Below, piece by piece: positions 12,401 to 23,771 of a stretch of DNA of 64,000 nucleotides. The position numbers and the translations under genes were made by a program. This stretch comes from Serilophus lunatus. Its lineage: Eukaryota; Chordata; Aves; Passeriformes; Eurylaimidae. The notes below the pieces were generated by a model. The model worked only from the letters and a program-made list of their open reading frames with translations. It had not been told where the DNA came from and did no database searches. The stretch is taken from positions 1,072,374 to 1,136,373 of the forward strand of contig VXBA01001027.1 of NCBI GenBank assembly GCA_013399895.1, given 5' to 3'. Position 1 is the first letter of the stretch. Each line of letters opens with the position of its first letter.

Positions 12401-15400
12401 GCACTATCTCCATTATCTTCAAATTCCCTAATTTTCTCAAGTCACTGATTCTAAGGCCAGTGAGGTCCTGCAGCTTAAAACAGTTCAGTAATAACTGTTT
12501 TAACCTCTGTGACACCCAGCAGAGCCCTTATATGGGCTTTTACCCTCAGAACCAAGAAGCATTTTTATGGGTTTATGAAAGGCAAGTAAAAACAGCAAGC
12601 CCACTCTCAATAGATTGAACCTTTTCCTTCAGTGTCTCTGCCTCCACTTCAACACTTTTATGGGTCTGCAAATACAAAGATTCAAAATTGGTGAGGGAGT
12701 CAAACTACATATTGTTACTCCAGGAGAGTGGAGGACAAGTGGGTAGGGTTGGGGGCATAGATGCATTTACAGTGACCTACACTATCAACATGCCCTTATG
12801 GTTATGTCTTCTCCAATGACTTTTTCTTTACATGAATAAAAAGTTCCACCCAAATACATTGGGTCAGTATGTCCCGACTGTCCAATTGATGACAATCCAA
12901 CTAAGCTCATGTATTTGGACGCTGCTGTTCAAAGTCTTGCCAAGTTCAATGAAGAGAGTGAACAAACTCATAATTTCTCTGTCCTCAAAGTCACAAGAGC
13001 TTCAATGCAGGTAAGCCAAGGCTCATCTGACTTGTTTTAGCCCTCAAAAAGTATTGGATACTCCTGTTCTACAATTAGTTATATCTTACAGATTGTTTTG
13101 ATTTTATGTCTGTATAGCACAGAGAATACTCTTATGCAGAATTCTTGTGATCTTCTTGATCCATGACTTTGACTCCACTTATTGCAAAATGAAGGGCTTT
13201 ATGAAAAAATCAAGACACAGATTTGCTTCCAAAGTCCAAGAAAGCTTCACTGTGAGCTCTTCCTTCCTCCACTACCATGAATTAGCGGCTCCATAATGGA
13301 AATTATTTAATAAAGCACAGTAATCCCTTCCAAACACATTCACTGAATGAGTTTAAGCACAGTTTAAAACTAATTTTAGACTAATAGAGTTAATGATCTC
13401 ATGGCTAAGTCCTGTTTGTTTACCACAGTATTTTCTGGTCTCTCTAAAATTCATTATGTATAGATAACAAAGTAGCTTTCCTTCTTAATCTCAAACTGTC
13501 AGATATTACTACAACACATTATTTAATTGCTTCCATTTTCCAACCGTGATTTCAGAAATAGTAAATTGATCCCGTTCATTAAAACAACCAGAAATTATCA
13601 ACAAGGCACTGAAGAGAATATTTGGATTTGTAGTTCTATGTGGATACTAAACTTACGACAAAATCCAAACTCATTTCAACTATAGCTTATCCATGAGTTT
13701 CTAAGATTGTGCATTTATAAGAAGTAAAAAATGACCAGGTAATAAAGCAGCATTGGAAAAAAAATACTGTCCTGTAACTCAACTAACAGTAATGCCCAAG
13801 TACAACCTGCTCCTTCAAGATTTAGCAGGGATTTTACTTCTATTTTAAGGTCAGTAGAATTCTTCACTCTTCCTGACACATGCACAAGGTCTAATTGCCA
13901 CTGACTTCTTATTTTACAGTGGGTTGTTGGTCCTGCATATTTTGTAGAGTTTTTAATTCAGGAGACATCCTGCTCTAAAAAGGACACAGTTGTTGACATC
14001 TCTGTATGTGAGCCACTTCCATCAGAAGTAGCTGTAAGTACTTTTCACTGTATAAACACCTGTTTTCCAGATACTATGATTCCTCAGTGAATCCTTAGTA
14101 TATATCTCCTTGGCTTTTTGCAGACAAGAACCAAAACTCATAGGCATCTTTTTATAGATTGTAGCTCTATGCTGTCTTGTACCTCTACAGACTGCTTTAG
14201 AATAGAGAAGACATCTCAAAGTTTCAAAGTCTTACCTAGAAATCCATGAACAAAGAAAAAGGGAAAAAATACCATCCAGGGGAAGGTGAGGTAGCCATCA
14301 CCTTACAAAACTGAATAATGCATAAAGAGTATATTCATATTATAATTAGTTCAGCTAAGAAAAACATTTAAGAACTAAGGAAAAAAAATTATAAGAGATT
14401 CTAGAAGATTAAATGCACATGTTGTCAAGAGATAACATTTCAAGCCCCATCTTAACTGAGATCCAAGCCATGTACAGTCCAGTACAAAACACAACTACTG
14501 GAAACAACATTTTTTCATGGTTTCTTTCACTAATATGGTGTGAAATTGGTTTTGTGTGGAATATGATATTATGTTCTATACACAACTTGCCTGCTTAGGG
14601 ATATTCTGCAGAAGCAGAATTTACACAAGCTGTTGTAGTTTGGTCTTAAGTGGGCAGCTTATTTTTCTATTGTGTTACCTAACTCTCCTTTGTAAACACA
14701 AAGCCTTTTCCACAATGCTGCCTGCCTTTGTAAGCTTGATGATTCCAAAATAAAAGTTTACCCAAGCTGTTTATCCCCACAAATACACTTAGAAGCTATA
14801 ACTATTCAGCCTTTCATAATCACCTACTTTAGAAGATAGGAGCTTAATATCAATGCTACAATGTGAAAAAAATGCTTGTATTTTCTTCTTCCAGCAAAAG
14901 GGATTCTGCAAAGGCTCTGTAGTAAACAGTCCCCGGGAAAAGTTTGTCACAGTATCCTGTGAAATCTACAGTCAGCAGGTATTTCTTAATCCAATCTTAA
15001 TATTGTAAGAGCAATACTCCTTTACAGAACAATTATTGAACTTTTGAAAGCCCAGCCAATTTTTAAGTTTCCTTATTCACAAGGACATGAGCTCCAGGAA
15101 AGTGAGAAGAGCAGATGAGGAAGAAATCTGACTTGTGATAAAACAGACTGCTGTTAGGTGCATAAAAAGGCAATACACTAAGCATAAAGACAATCATACA
15201 GACTATGTTCAAAATGCTTTACAAAGAAATTGTAAATCACAAAGGCAATGCAAGGTGAAAGACCTGTACTTATCCAAATTTCATGCACTCATCTGCCCTG
15301 GCACAAGACTTAGTTACATCTGTCTGTCCTTTGAGCTGTTCTGCAGCTGGTCTTGGCAGACTAGAATTGCTGAAGAGTCTTAGTGTGAAGGATGATGATA

Positions 15401-15852
15401 TCTGAAAGAATTTGGAATAGCTTTGATATAGATAATGCTTATTTTTTGTTATTTAGGATCCTGTCACTGAAGAGGAGAAACAGGGAGCTAATCAGGCACC
15501 TGGAATATCCAGCCAGAATCAACAAACTTCAGAAGCCAATCCTTTCTCCCAATACCTAGAAAAAACAGTGGGCTGGGTTAAAATTTTACCTCCTTCAGAT
15601 GAGGATATCAGTTTCTATGAGCTACGAGAAAGTCAACATGAACATAAAGATGGAAAACCAGTTCCACCTAAGGCTGTGGGACCTACAACCAGTTCTGACG
15701 GAGAAAAGACTCAAGTAAACAAACCAGACCCTGAACCAGTTATTCTCTCATTTCCTGAAGAACCTCCTCTATCAGACTCATGCCCAGGAGAAGCAAAGCA
15801 GATGGATGCCATTCTTCATCCTTTGATAACTAAAAAGCCTACCACAGCCTAG
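6211..15852 (+). CDS. FETUB: Fetuin-B, complete, 7 coding exons
   Basis: Exons 6211-6432, 10738-10848, 12216-12303, 12844-13010, 13920-14033, 14895-14978 and 15457-15852 join in frame to 393 residues (human about 382). Order: signal peptide (about 1-20), cystatin domain 1, a linker with C-P-D-C-P at about residues 150-154, cystatin domain 2 opening Q-W-V-V-G-P, then an acidic Ser/Pro-rich tail with a Cys-Pro-Gly near the end. V-Y-G-Q-C-K-A-I, C-P-D-C-P and W-V-V-G-P-x-Y-F-V-E match mammalian fetuin-B closely. Known: a secreted liver protein that inhibits astacin metalloproteases such as ovastacin; the C-P-D-C-P segment acts at the protease zinc. Inference: the inhibitory segment is intact here. 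All introns are GT-AG. It is flanked by its paralogues AHSG and HRG. Confidence 0.93.
10738..10848 (+). CDS. FETUB: FETUB exon 2: cystatin 1
   Basis: 37 codons after a 4.3-kb intron; ttttcag acceptor, GTAAGG donor. It has the cystatin pattern F-Y-L-x-L-D-V-V-D-T-E-C and a second Cys. Confidence 0.9.
12216..12303 (+). CDS. FETUB: FETUB exon 3: end of cystatin 1
   Basis: 88 bases ending in phase 1, opening V-Y-G-Q-C-K-A-I and carrying the final domain-1 Cys. Donor GTACGT. Confidence 0.9.
12844..13010 (+). CDS. FETUB: FETUB exon 4: linker with C-P-D-C-P, start of cystatin 2
   Basis: 167 bases starting in phase 1. C-P-D-C-P is at 12870-12884. The acceptor is preceded by an A-rich aataaaaag, with the pyrimidine tract about 12 bases further upstream. 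Frame and homology nevertheless fix this start. An N-F-S sequon is present. Confidence 0.9.
13920..14033 (+). CDS. FETUB: FETUB exon 5: cystatin 2 central segment
   Basis: 38 codons opening W-V-V-G-P. With the Gln that ends exon 4 this forms the cystatin-type Q-x-V-x-G motif across the splice junction. Confidence 0.91.
14895..14978 (+). CDS. FETUB: FETUB exon 6: end of cystatin 2
   Basis: 28 codons, G-F-C...V-S-C pattern, phase 0 on both sides; acceptor tcttccag, donor GTATTT. Confidence 0.9.
15457..15852 (+). CDS. FETUB: FETUB exon 7: acidic Ser/Pro-rich tail
   Basis: 131 codons plus TAG. Low-complexity, Glu/Pro/Ser-rich and poorly conserved except for a Cys-Pro-Gly near the end (Cys codon 15781-15783), the motif shared by all four paralogues here. 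Confidence 0.9.
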   Translation, partial: DPVTEEEKQGANQAPGISSQNQQTSEANPFSQYLEKTVGWVKILPPSDEDISFYELRESQHEHKDGKPVPPKAVGPTTSSDGEKTQVNKPDPEPVILSFPEEPPLSDSCPGEAKQMDAILHPLITKKPTTA

Positions 15853-15931
15853 CCAGCATCTCAACTATCTGTAAAAAAATAACAGCCACAATAGCAACCA
15901 AGTTTTTCAATTTGTGTAACATCTTCAAGTA

Positions 15932-15937
15932 AATAAA
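15932..15937 (+). terminator. FETUB: FETUB polyadenylation signal AATAAA
   Basis: Canonical AATAAA 80 bases after the stop codon, implying a very short 3' UTR. Confidence 0.65.
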
Positions 15938-16199
15938 TTCCTTATCACAGTTTTCATCTGTGGAGTTCTTAGTTTTAAGAAAGCACAAGAATAGACTAGA
16001 AAAAGAAATTTAACCCATGAATTTTCCAACTGAAGTATTTGGCTTTTAATTCTCAAATTCCTCCCATCAGGAGGAGCATGAAAGAAACATAACTGCAGAG
16101 AGTAAAAGAAATTGAAGGGCTGAGACAGCCCAAAGGTATCAGAGGAAAAATGCCCTCAGTAGCAAAAGTCTGTCAGGGCCTAGTGTGGGATGGCTGCTC

Positions 16200-16760
16200 T
16201 CCATGGGACAATGAGATGGAGGCCTGTGACCATCAGACTGGTGGGCAGGGACCTGTCCATGGTGTCTGAGAGAGGCGAGCAGGGCACACCCAGGCATGGA
16301 AGTCAGGTTATAGGAAGAAGCCAGACCACTGCATAAATTCAGGGTCGATAAGACAGGCCTGAATTTAGGTCAGGAATATGAGTTAGCAAGGCATGGCCAG
16401 GGTCTGGTCTGCTTACAGTAGCCAGAGTCAGATACAGCCCACTTGCCTCCAAGCAAGTCCACAGTGACAAGACAGGTCTGAGCAAGACAGGCTGCAGGTC
16501 TGGATCAGCAGGGTTAAAGGCCAGGCACAAGCACAGCTGCAGTGCTGCAGGAGCTGGAGCTCAGGCAGGGCTGAAATGCTGCAGCCTCAGCTTCAAGCAG
16601 CTCCTGAGGGAAGTGGGGTCAGGTCAGTTCTGGACATGGCCTCCCCCCAGCACTGCCCTGGCAGCCAATCCTCCGGGAGGAGGGATGGTCTCAGGACCCC
16701 TGGAGAGCCACACCAGTGTGATGGGGTATGAACAGGGAATAGGACTTCAGCATTGGTCAG
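16200..16760. repeat. GC/CAG-rich patch with degenerate internal repetition
   Basis: A stretch clearly richer in G/C than its flanks, with recurring short motifs such as caggtctg and ggccag. It resembles a decayed dispersed repeat or minisatellite, but I cannot name a family, and boundaries are approximate. Confidence 0.3.
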
Positions 16761-18676
16761 CATTAAAAGCTAGTGAGGTTTTGTTATTCTGGGGGCTAAC
16801 TTCTTAATTATAATGTGATGAGGTCAGCCTATTTTTTCATTTCCCATGGAAGATCTCTTCTTTCCTAATGGTTTATGCCCTCACTTAAAGCACATGGAAA
16901 GCGCTACCCACATGTGAAACCTCTGCACATAATTCTGGCTGGTGGAGAATCAAACCCAGGCTATTCAGATTCTTATGTTTTACTGACCCTGCTGTGCAGG
17001 AAAAAAAGACGATTTACAAAATCAGCCTAATTCTTTCTTGAGATAGGTCATATTAACTGGTTTATAATAAAAACCACAGGGACACTCCACATCCTGTGGC
17101 TAAGAAAAATCAATTTCACTAAAGTCAGACATAGTAACGGTACTGACAATAACAAATATAAATAAATTAGAACACAAGAAGAAGAAGAAAAAGAATGAAC
17201 ACAGGAAAGAAATGTCATTTGTGGCCAAGAGTACAACGATATTTGCAATAATTATGGGGCTCATATGAGACTACAGAGCCTTTCTCTAGTTGTCATTAGA
17301 TCTGTGAAACCATTTATTTAAAATAAAATTAATAAAATATTACAGTTTCTGAAGCTTTTATGATACTGTATCACCCCTAGAGATCCTGCAGAATTTCTCC
17401 ATTTAAAGAGCCTTTCAACAGAAATTATGGTTTTGTCAAAGTATCCAGGCATTATGCAATTTGACTAAAATGGATTATTTTATTACTAAAAATATAAAAA
17501 GTATTATTTTATTTTGAGTGAGGAAAAAATAATATTGAAATATTGTATAGTTATATTCACCACAACTATGTTTGCTTTTTCAATTTGCAAAACTGTTACA
17601 AACACAAATTTGAAAAAAGGAGTAATTTAATTGCTTCAAAGATTAAAATAAGCCAAAAAATGATGTGCAAAACACATCAATTGCATCAAAAATACTTCCA
17701 TGTCAATCCCACATGATAAGAAATTTCAGTGTATTTTGGTTTCATTAATTTCAGAGTAGAAAAACACTCAAAATCAGGTTCTCCAAAAATCCTAAAATTC
17801 AAATTCTAACAAATTGTTATTGCAGTAGGAGCTCTAGGCTGTGTCAGCATTCCTCTTTTTATCAAGTCATTGAATTACAGCATCTTGTTTTTCCCTCAGG
17901 AAGTTTCACCTTTGCCAGTTCAGGTTTCTCTAACAGGACCAGTGTGTTCTGCCACCCTGCACAGGAACTGCTGATTTGCCACCTGCCAAAATCAGGGATA
18001 CCAGGCATTGCTCCATGTCCTCACACAGAGGCTTTAGTGGGTCAGAGAGAAGAGCATTGGGGCAACAATTTGTCACACTTCAGGGACATTCAAAACACTG
18101 GTTTTTCCCCTCTTTTCAGTTACTCACACTTCCTGCTTCTGTTGTTTTAGAACAGAGTCCTTTTATTAACTGTTTGCATGTTGATTCTAATCTTGCTGTG
18201 GCTCCATCAATTTAATGACACTACTGAGACTTATATCAACATAAACAACTGGAACACTGGGGAAGAAATCAGCTTCATTAACTTCTAGTCACAGCCAAGA
18301 ATACCTCATTTCACTTAGTTCTTTTTCTTGACTATAGATTCTTAACGATAGTAAATTGAACAGCCGCTGCTGAAGATAAATGGAGTGGAGTTGGTGTGAA
18401 CACAACCAGGGGGAGTTACCAAAAGTCTGGATCCACAGCTTTGTACATTCCATTTGGATACTGTGTAGCCTGTTCTGCAGTGAAGGCTCAGAAATTACAT
18501 TTGAATCAATATTTTCTCTAGCTCCGATCTGGGATTTGGGTTCAAAGACTTCACTGACTTAAACGTCAGAAGGGGTGTTTATCTGAGCAATAACTATCTC
18601 CAGCACAGATCAACAAAGCAGCAATGGTCAGTGCAGAGTCATGAGCTTTATTTGACCTTTAGTTGCTGTGACTGGT

Positions 18677-18690
18677 CCAGCAGGGGGTCC
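18677..18690 (+). promoter_or_regulatory. CTCF-like motif
   Basis: CCAGCAGGGGGTCC agrees with the CTCF core consensus CCASYAGRKGGCRS except at the GGC (GGT here). Motif match only; occupancy is unknown. Confidence 0.3.
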
Positions 18691-19557
18691 CATACCCAGT
18701 CTCAGCGTCACCGAGGCCACTGCCAATGTATACCATAACTGAGTCCTGGTACTGATGTCCAAGATTAAATTCTTGGAGTACAAGTAAGAGACTGAAGTTG
18801 TACAGTTTCTGTGTTTCCTTTGTCCTCAGGATATATACCTGGATACCGTGTCATTCCCATATGGCATTGATACTATTAACAGCTGGCAATGTTTAGTCAT
18901 CATGACTTTAAATCCTGCTGCTGATCCAGCAGATTTCTGCCATCCTGTGAGTGGGGAGCACTGCGGGGTTCTCCCTTCAGCACGGCCACATGGGCAGATG
19001 AGGGCACAGGATGCAATGTCTCTGGTCTGCACACACACTGCCTCTGCAAGACAGGACTGCAGCAAATCCTCTTAGAAATATGTCCAGGTAGTGCCGAACC
19101 TCTCCAGCTGGCACTAGCACACCCTGTGATCCTCCAGTTACACGGCAAATATTCTCTCCTCTCCCAGGACTGAACTGCTAAGTGCTACTTTTCCTTGTCT
19201 GGCAGAGCACAGGGCAGTAACACAGAGAAGGCTTTCATGCAGTCACTGGAGATGAGAAGTAGGTGGATTTTGGCAGACAATTCTCAATTCACTTTTCAAT
19301 TTTGTTTCACAGTTTTTTAACTTAGTGATCTTATGATATTATGAGGTCCATTAGTATCCTGCTACCTGGGCAATGTCCAGCTAAACTTTGGCCAAATGTT
19401 TCTCTGAGTAAACATTACAGCTTCACACGGACAGTTGGTCTTCTGAGGCACAGATAACCGATGATCAATGACCTCCAGGACTGTTGACATTTTTATAAGA
19501 TATTATCAAGCCTTTATCTCAGGATATAGGTAAGGCATCATGTATGCAAAAAATAAA

Positions 19558-19575
19558 TGAAATAAATAAATAAAA
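19558..19575. repeat. (AAAT)n microsatellite
   Basis: Short run of aaat/aaataa units in an AT-rich stretch. Confidence 0.6.
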
Positions 19576-19933
19576 AGAGCAGTAATATTCAAAGGGTACA
19601 GAAGATTTTCTGGCTTATTTATGCATTTGTGCATTTATGCATTTGGCTATACGTTTGTTTAGATTTTTCAGCTATTCTTCTACATTAATCCTTGGCCAAC
19701 CAAATAGATTTTTAAAAAGCAAGGCCAAGACAAAGATTTTATAAAATAAGTTCAATATAAATTCTATTTTTCTGATTTCAGAACCTATCTATTGTATGCA
19801 CTTCATTATTAAACATTTTCTTCTGCATCTCTGAGATTTGGAACTCCCTCTGACCCCATTCTTAATATTGAATTCTCAACATCGCCCTTTTCCCTGGAAG
19901 GTCAGTCTTGCAATATATCCTCTAAGTCATCAA

Positions 19934-19975
19934 TTTACAATTAGGGTGGTTTTTTTACAATTAGGGTGTTTTTTC
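19934..19975. repeat. Short tandem duplication
   Basis: Two adjacent near-identical copies of a unit of about 21 bases built on ttacaattagggtg followed by a T-run. Confidence 0.65.
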
Positions 19976-22398
19976 TAAAAAGCAATTTGCAGCCAGAGAC
20001 ACTGAGGACAAGACAAGGATTACTGATTCCCTACATTAGTCCTTGAGGCCTCCTAAGCAACAAGACTTCTGTAACTACATTGTCAACCTGCCCACTTGAC
20101 AGTTTGTCTCCTCTAAATAGCTTTTGAACTTAAGGTCTGTTTGAAAGAAATTTGATAGACAAGGTGATGAAACCTCTACAAGTCTGATAAAAAAACTGGT
20201 GACTGGTAAAGAAAAATAAGCTGCAGGCAGAGAAGAAGCTGCAGCTGCAGCTGCTACTCTGAAAACCATAACCAAAGCAAATTTGTCTAACATTGCATTT
20301 GCATTGAGGGCATCCTGTTTACATCCAGCAGATAAAAATAAGACATATCACATTTACATATTTTTCCATCATACTTAGGGGCATTTCTGTTAAATGTGAA
20401 GCCACTCCAGGAACTGCAAACCTTTTTTGGTTTTTGCATCAAGGTGTAAAATCAGGACACCATGGTCTGAAGGAATTACAAGAGTTAAAAAAGTAAAGAG
20501 AAGCCAGCCCAGAATTTACCTATAAGCAAGTGGATCCACATATGTCTTTATTAGCTGTGCTCTGGCTTAGGAGCAGAAACAACCTCAGCTGCAGAGCAGC
20601 ACAGGCTACAAGATGGGTAAGGGCTTGCTGCCTGCAGAAGTAACTGAGCTGTGGGATTTAATAACCCCAGCCTGGGCACGAAGAGCTCCTGCAGAAGGCA
20701 GAGAAAAGTCTACTGCTAGCAGCTCCCAAGAAATCAGGGATATCTGTAAATAGTAATGGCTGTACTTTAGGAAAAGAGCAATTGGTTATTGCATATTATC
20801 TCCTTTATGTGTCAACTCTCCTTTTCCTATCCCTCCAGAATAAAATTCTATTTATTAAGCATTTCATACACTGTTTTTCAAGTGAGGAAGATAAGCCTCT
20901 TCTTGATGTGTTCTCCCAGATCTCTGGAGAGGTTTAGGATGGATGTTTATTACCGTATCCTTAAAGTTTGAATGTGGATCACCTCTTACTGTTGCAAGCC
21001 AGGCCTTGGTAACAGTCATAAACAAGGTTTTGATAAGCCACTCAAGAGAAATGCCATGTTTGGATAAAACTTCCTATTCCTTCCAGCAATGTGTTTAGAA
21101 AGATGGCTTCATTAAAGCAACGCAAGAGACTTAAAAGTAAGATATATAAAAACAAATTAAGTTTTTTAACAGATATGACATTGGAGGACAAGTGATAAAA
21201 ATACATTATACTGACCAATACAACCAATATTTATCTAACTGTTCTTATTGTGCCTGGAGTGCTTGTCCATGCTGTACTTTAACAATAGAGTCGAACCTTT
21301 CTTTTCCAAAGAAATCAAGGACAAAACTCTCTAGAGTGGGAACAGAATCTTACTTTACTTCTGTAGCCAATTTTGCAGGAATTGTACATTGTATATTTTC
21401 CACTCTTTATTCAGGTTGTTTCTATCTTATACCTAAAACATATATAAGCTACTGTCAAGAAAATGAGCAGTGTCACAATGAACAGCCCAGAACAAAAGAG
21501 GAAAAAAAGAAAAAACAATCTGCAAACAACAGACGGCTATGGGTATTTTGTTCTAAATTACCTAATCTGATTCGTTTCTTCAGTATGACTGCTCATTTAA
21601 AAAAATTAACCAGTATTGTAATAAATGAATTGGGGTGCAATTTGGAACACAGTAATGATGTATTATTTTTAATGGATGAAATGTATTTCAAATGTCTTTG
21701 ATTATTTACACATTTATTTCACTGATTTTTTCCATGTTCCAGAAGAGACTCTGAATTATTATAATGAAACATTATAAAAACAAAACCAAAAGAAATACCA
21801 TAATTTATCAGAACAGTGGTATATGCATCCCAGTATTCATTTTCACAGTGGCAAAAAACAATTGTGATTATCAGAAATACACAACCTGCCCCTTTTTGTA
21901 AACCAGAATCATTGTATCAGGGACTTTAAAGTGTACTTTTTTCTTAGTCCTTCAAGTATGCACATAAGGACCAGTTGTCCATAAACTTTTCTAAGCAATT
22001 TCTGCCTCTGCTGATAATGTCTGCCTCCAGAGCTTCCCGTGGCAACAAATTCCACAAATTCACTACCCATGCTGGGGGAACTATTTTTATTCATTTTAAA
22101 CTGACTCATGCTACATTTGGGTGCCCCTGGTTCTAACACTGTAAGATGCTCCATTTAGCTTATCTACTATCATAGTAATGTTAAGTGTGTCCTGAACTAA
22201 CTACAAAAAAATTCATTGCTGCAGCTCAATGCATTTTAAAATATGATTTCTTAGACACCAGACATGCTAAAAGGTGGATTTTTTTAAAATAAGGATTAAT
22301 AAAATGAGGTCATGGTTACAGATGATTATGCATTGTATTTCAGAATGTCTCTCAAAAAAATAAAAAAAACCCCCTCAAGGTCAAACATGTAAACCCAA

Positions 22399-22465
22399 GT
22401 CACAGAATCATAGAATGGTTTGGGTTGGAAGGGGCCTCAAAGATCATCCAGCTTCCAGCCCCAAA
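22399..22465 (-). mobile_element. CR1 LINE 3' end fragment
   Basis: Contains the reverse complement of the highly characteristic avian CR1 tail (cacagaatcatagaatgg, then ggttggaaggggcctcaaagatcat). It is 5'-truncated and inserted in minus orientation between FETUB and HRG. Confidence 0.85.
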
Positions 22466-23483
22466 ATCAATTATACAGCCAGTACCTTTTTCTGTGAGAA
22501 GCTAATCCAACCTTCACATTAACAACAATTTGGAAAATTCCGCATCCGAGTCTGACCTTGTAATTTTGGACCCACATTGAATTTTTGTATTTTCTTATTC
22601 AGTGTTTGAATTTTGCATTCCATCTTCAGCCACTCCTTGACAAGCAATTACTGATGTCTTAAACTATCCTGAATAAGAGATTTTTAATATAGTATCACCT
22701 CCTTTCTGCACAGCAGAGAATATTGGTGTGTCTTGTGAAAGATATGAATCTTAATATTGTACTGCATTATTTTAATAAATGAAAGAAAAAATTACCAGCA
22801 TTTCTTTACAGAAGTCTATGAAGGCTACTACAGTAAAAGAGCACACAAAACTGCTCAGATTTGGAATGCAAAGGCAGTTTTATGTCACTTCATGCCATGC
22901 CTAGATTACATGGGTATTAAGCCAGCCAGTCCCTTTCTGTGCACCATTCTGAAATGATGTAAAGCTGATAAAAGTCTACTTTAAATTTTCTTGAGCTAGA
23001 AGAGTAGCAGGTACTCAACAGAACCTACAGACCACCAGCCTGGGGTGCACCTTGAGATAAACCCCTCTTTCAACTCGTGGTGATTTCCTTGTTTCCCTTT
23101 CACTAATTTCCTGCTAGGTAAGAATCTGTAAAAACAAGGATATGGATAATTTGACCACAAATATTTCAGCATATTTTCAGTTCAACTGTAAACAGAAGAC
23201 CAAGATTGTGTAATACCTGCACACATAAACTGCCAGGCTTAGCAGCACACTGTTAGAAGTGCTTTTCTTAGTAAAGCATTGTTGCACAATGCCTGCTTAA
23301 AGAATCACAAACAAGCTCTTTGATGGGTAGTCCAGAGAGTATTATAAGGCCCACTTTCCTCAAAATCTGCTAAATCATTATATAATCATTTACTTGCTGT
23401 TTGGAAATGTTAATCCAGGGTCAAGGTAATGGCTATCTGACACAACATTTAAATTTATAGAAAACTATGCCCTTTTAGCATTC

Positions 23484-23491
23484 ATTTATAA
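23484..23491 (+). promoter_or_regulatory. HRG: TATA-like element upstream of HRG
   Basis: TTTATAAC about 85 bases before the HRG ATG. Spacing would fit a start near 23515, but this is motif evidence alone in AT-rich DNA. Confidence 0.3.
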
Positions 23492-23573
23492 CTTTGGTGG
23501 GCTGCTCTGATTTAAAAAGAGACTGCTGGCTTTATCAGGGCATGGGCAGAAGTGACCTAACACTGCAAACAAA

Positions 23574-23771
23574 ATGCTGCTTCTAGCTTTAGCTTTTTTT
23601 CTAACACTACTGCAGTGCTCTAATGCCCAAAACAAAGCAAGCATTACACCTGCAGAGTGTAACACCATTGAAGAAGATGCAGGAGTGGCCCTGGATTTGG
23701 TCAACAAACATCGCAGAGATGGTTATGTTTTTGGTTTATTCCGGGTTGTTGATGCACATGAACTACATACA
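23574..23771 (+). CDS. HRG: HRG exon 1: signal peptide, start of cystatin 1
   Basis: 66 codons, donor GTAAGT. Leu-rich leader; mature-chain first Cys at residue 29. The segment R-R-D-G-Y-x-F is shared with mammalian HRG and resembles the fetuin exon 1. Confidence 0.91.

Larger units (their letters stand above)
15960..23480. other. Intergenic region FETUB-HRG
   Basis: About 7.5 kb with no supportable gene. It contains a GC/CAG-rich patch (about 16200-16760), a CTCF-like site (18677-18690), AT-rich simple sequence, a short tandem duplication (19934-19975) and a CR1 fragment (22399-22465). The longest open frame (21192-21701, + strand) has no recognisable motif. Confidence 0.55.

Noticed and set aside
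21192..21701. 169-codon open frame between FETUB and HRG
   Set aside because: No leader, domain or motif; AT-driven composition; no exon-like splice context or homologue recognised.
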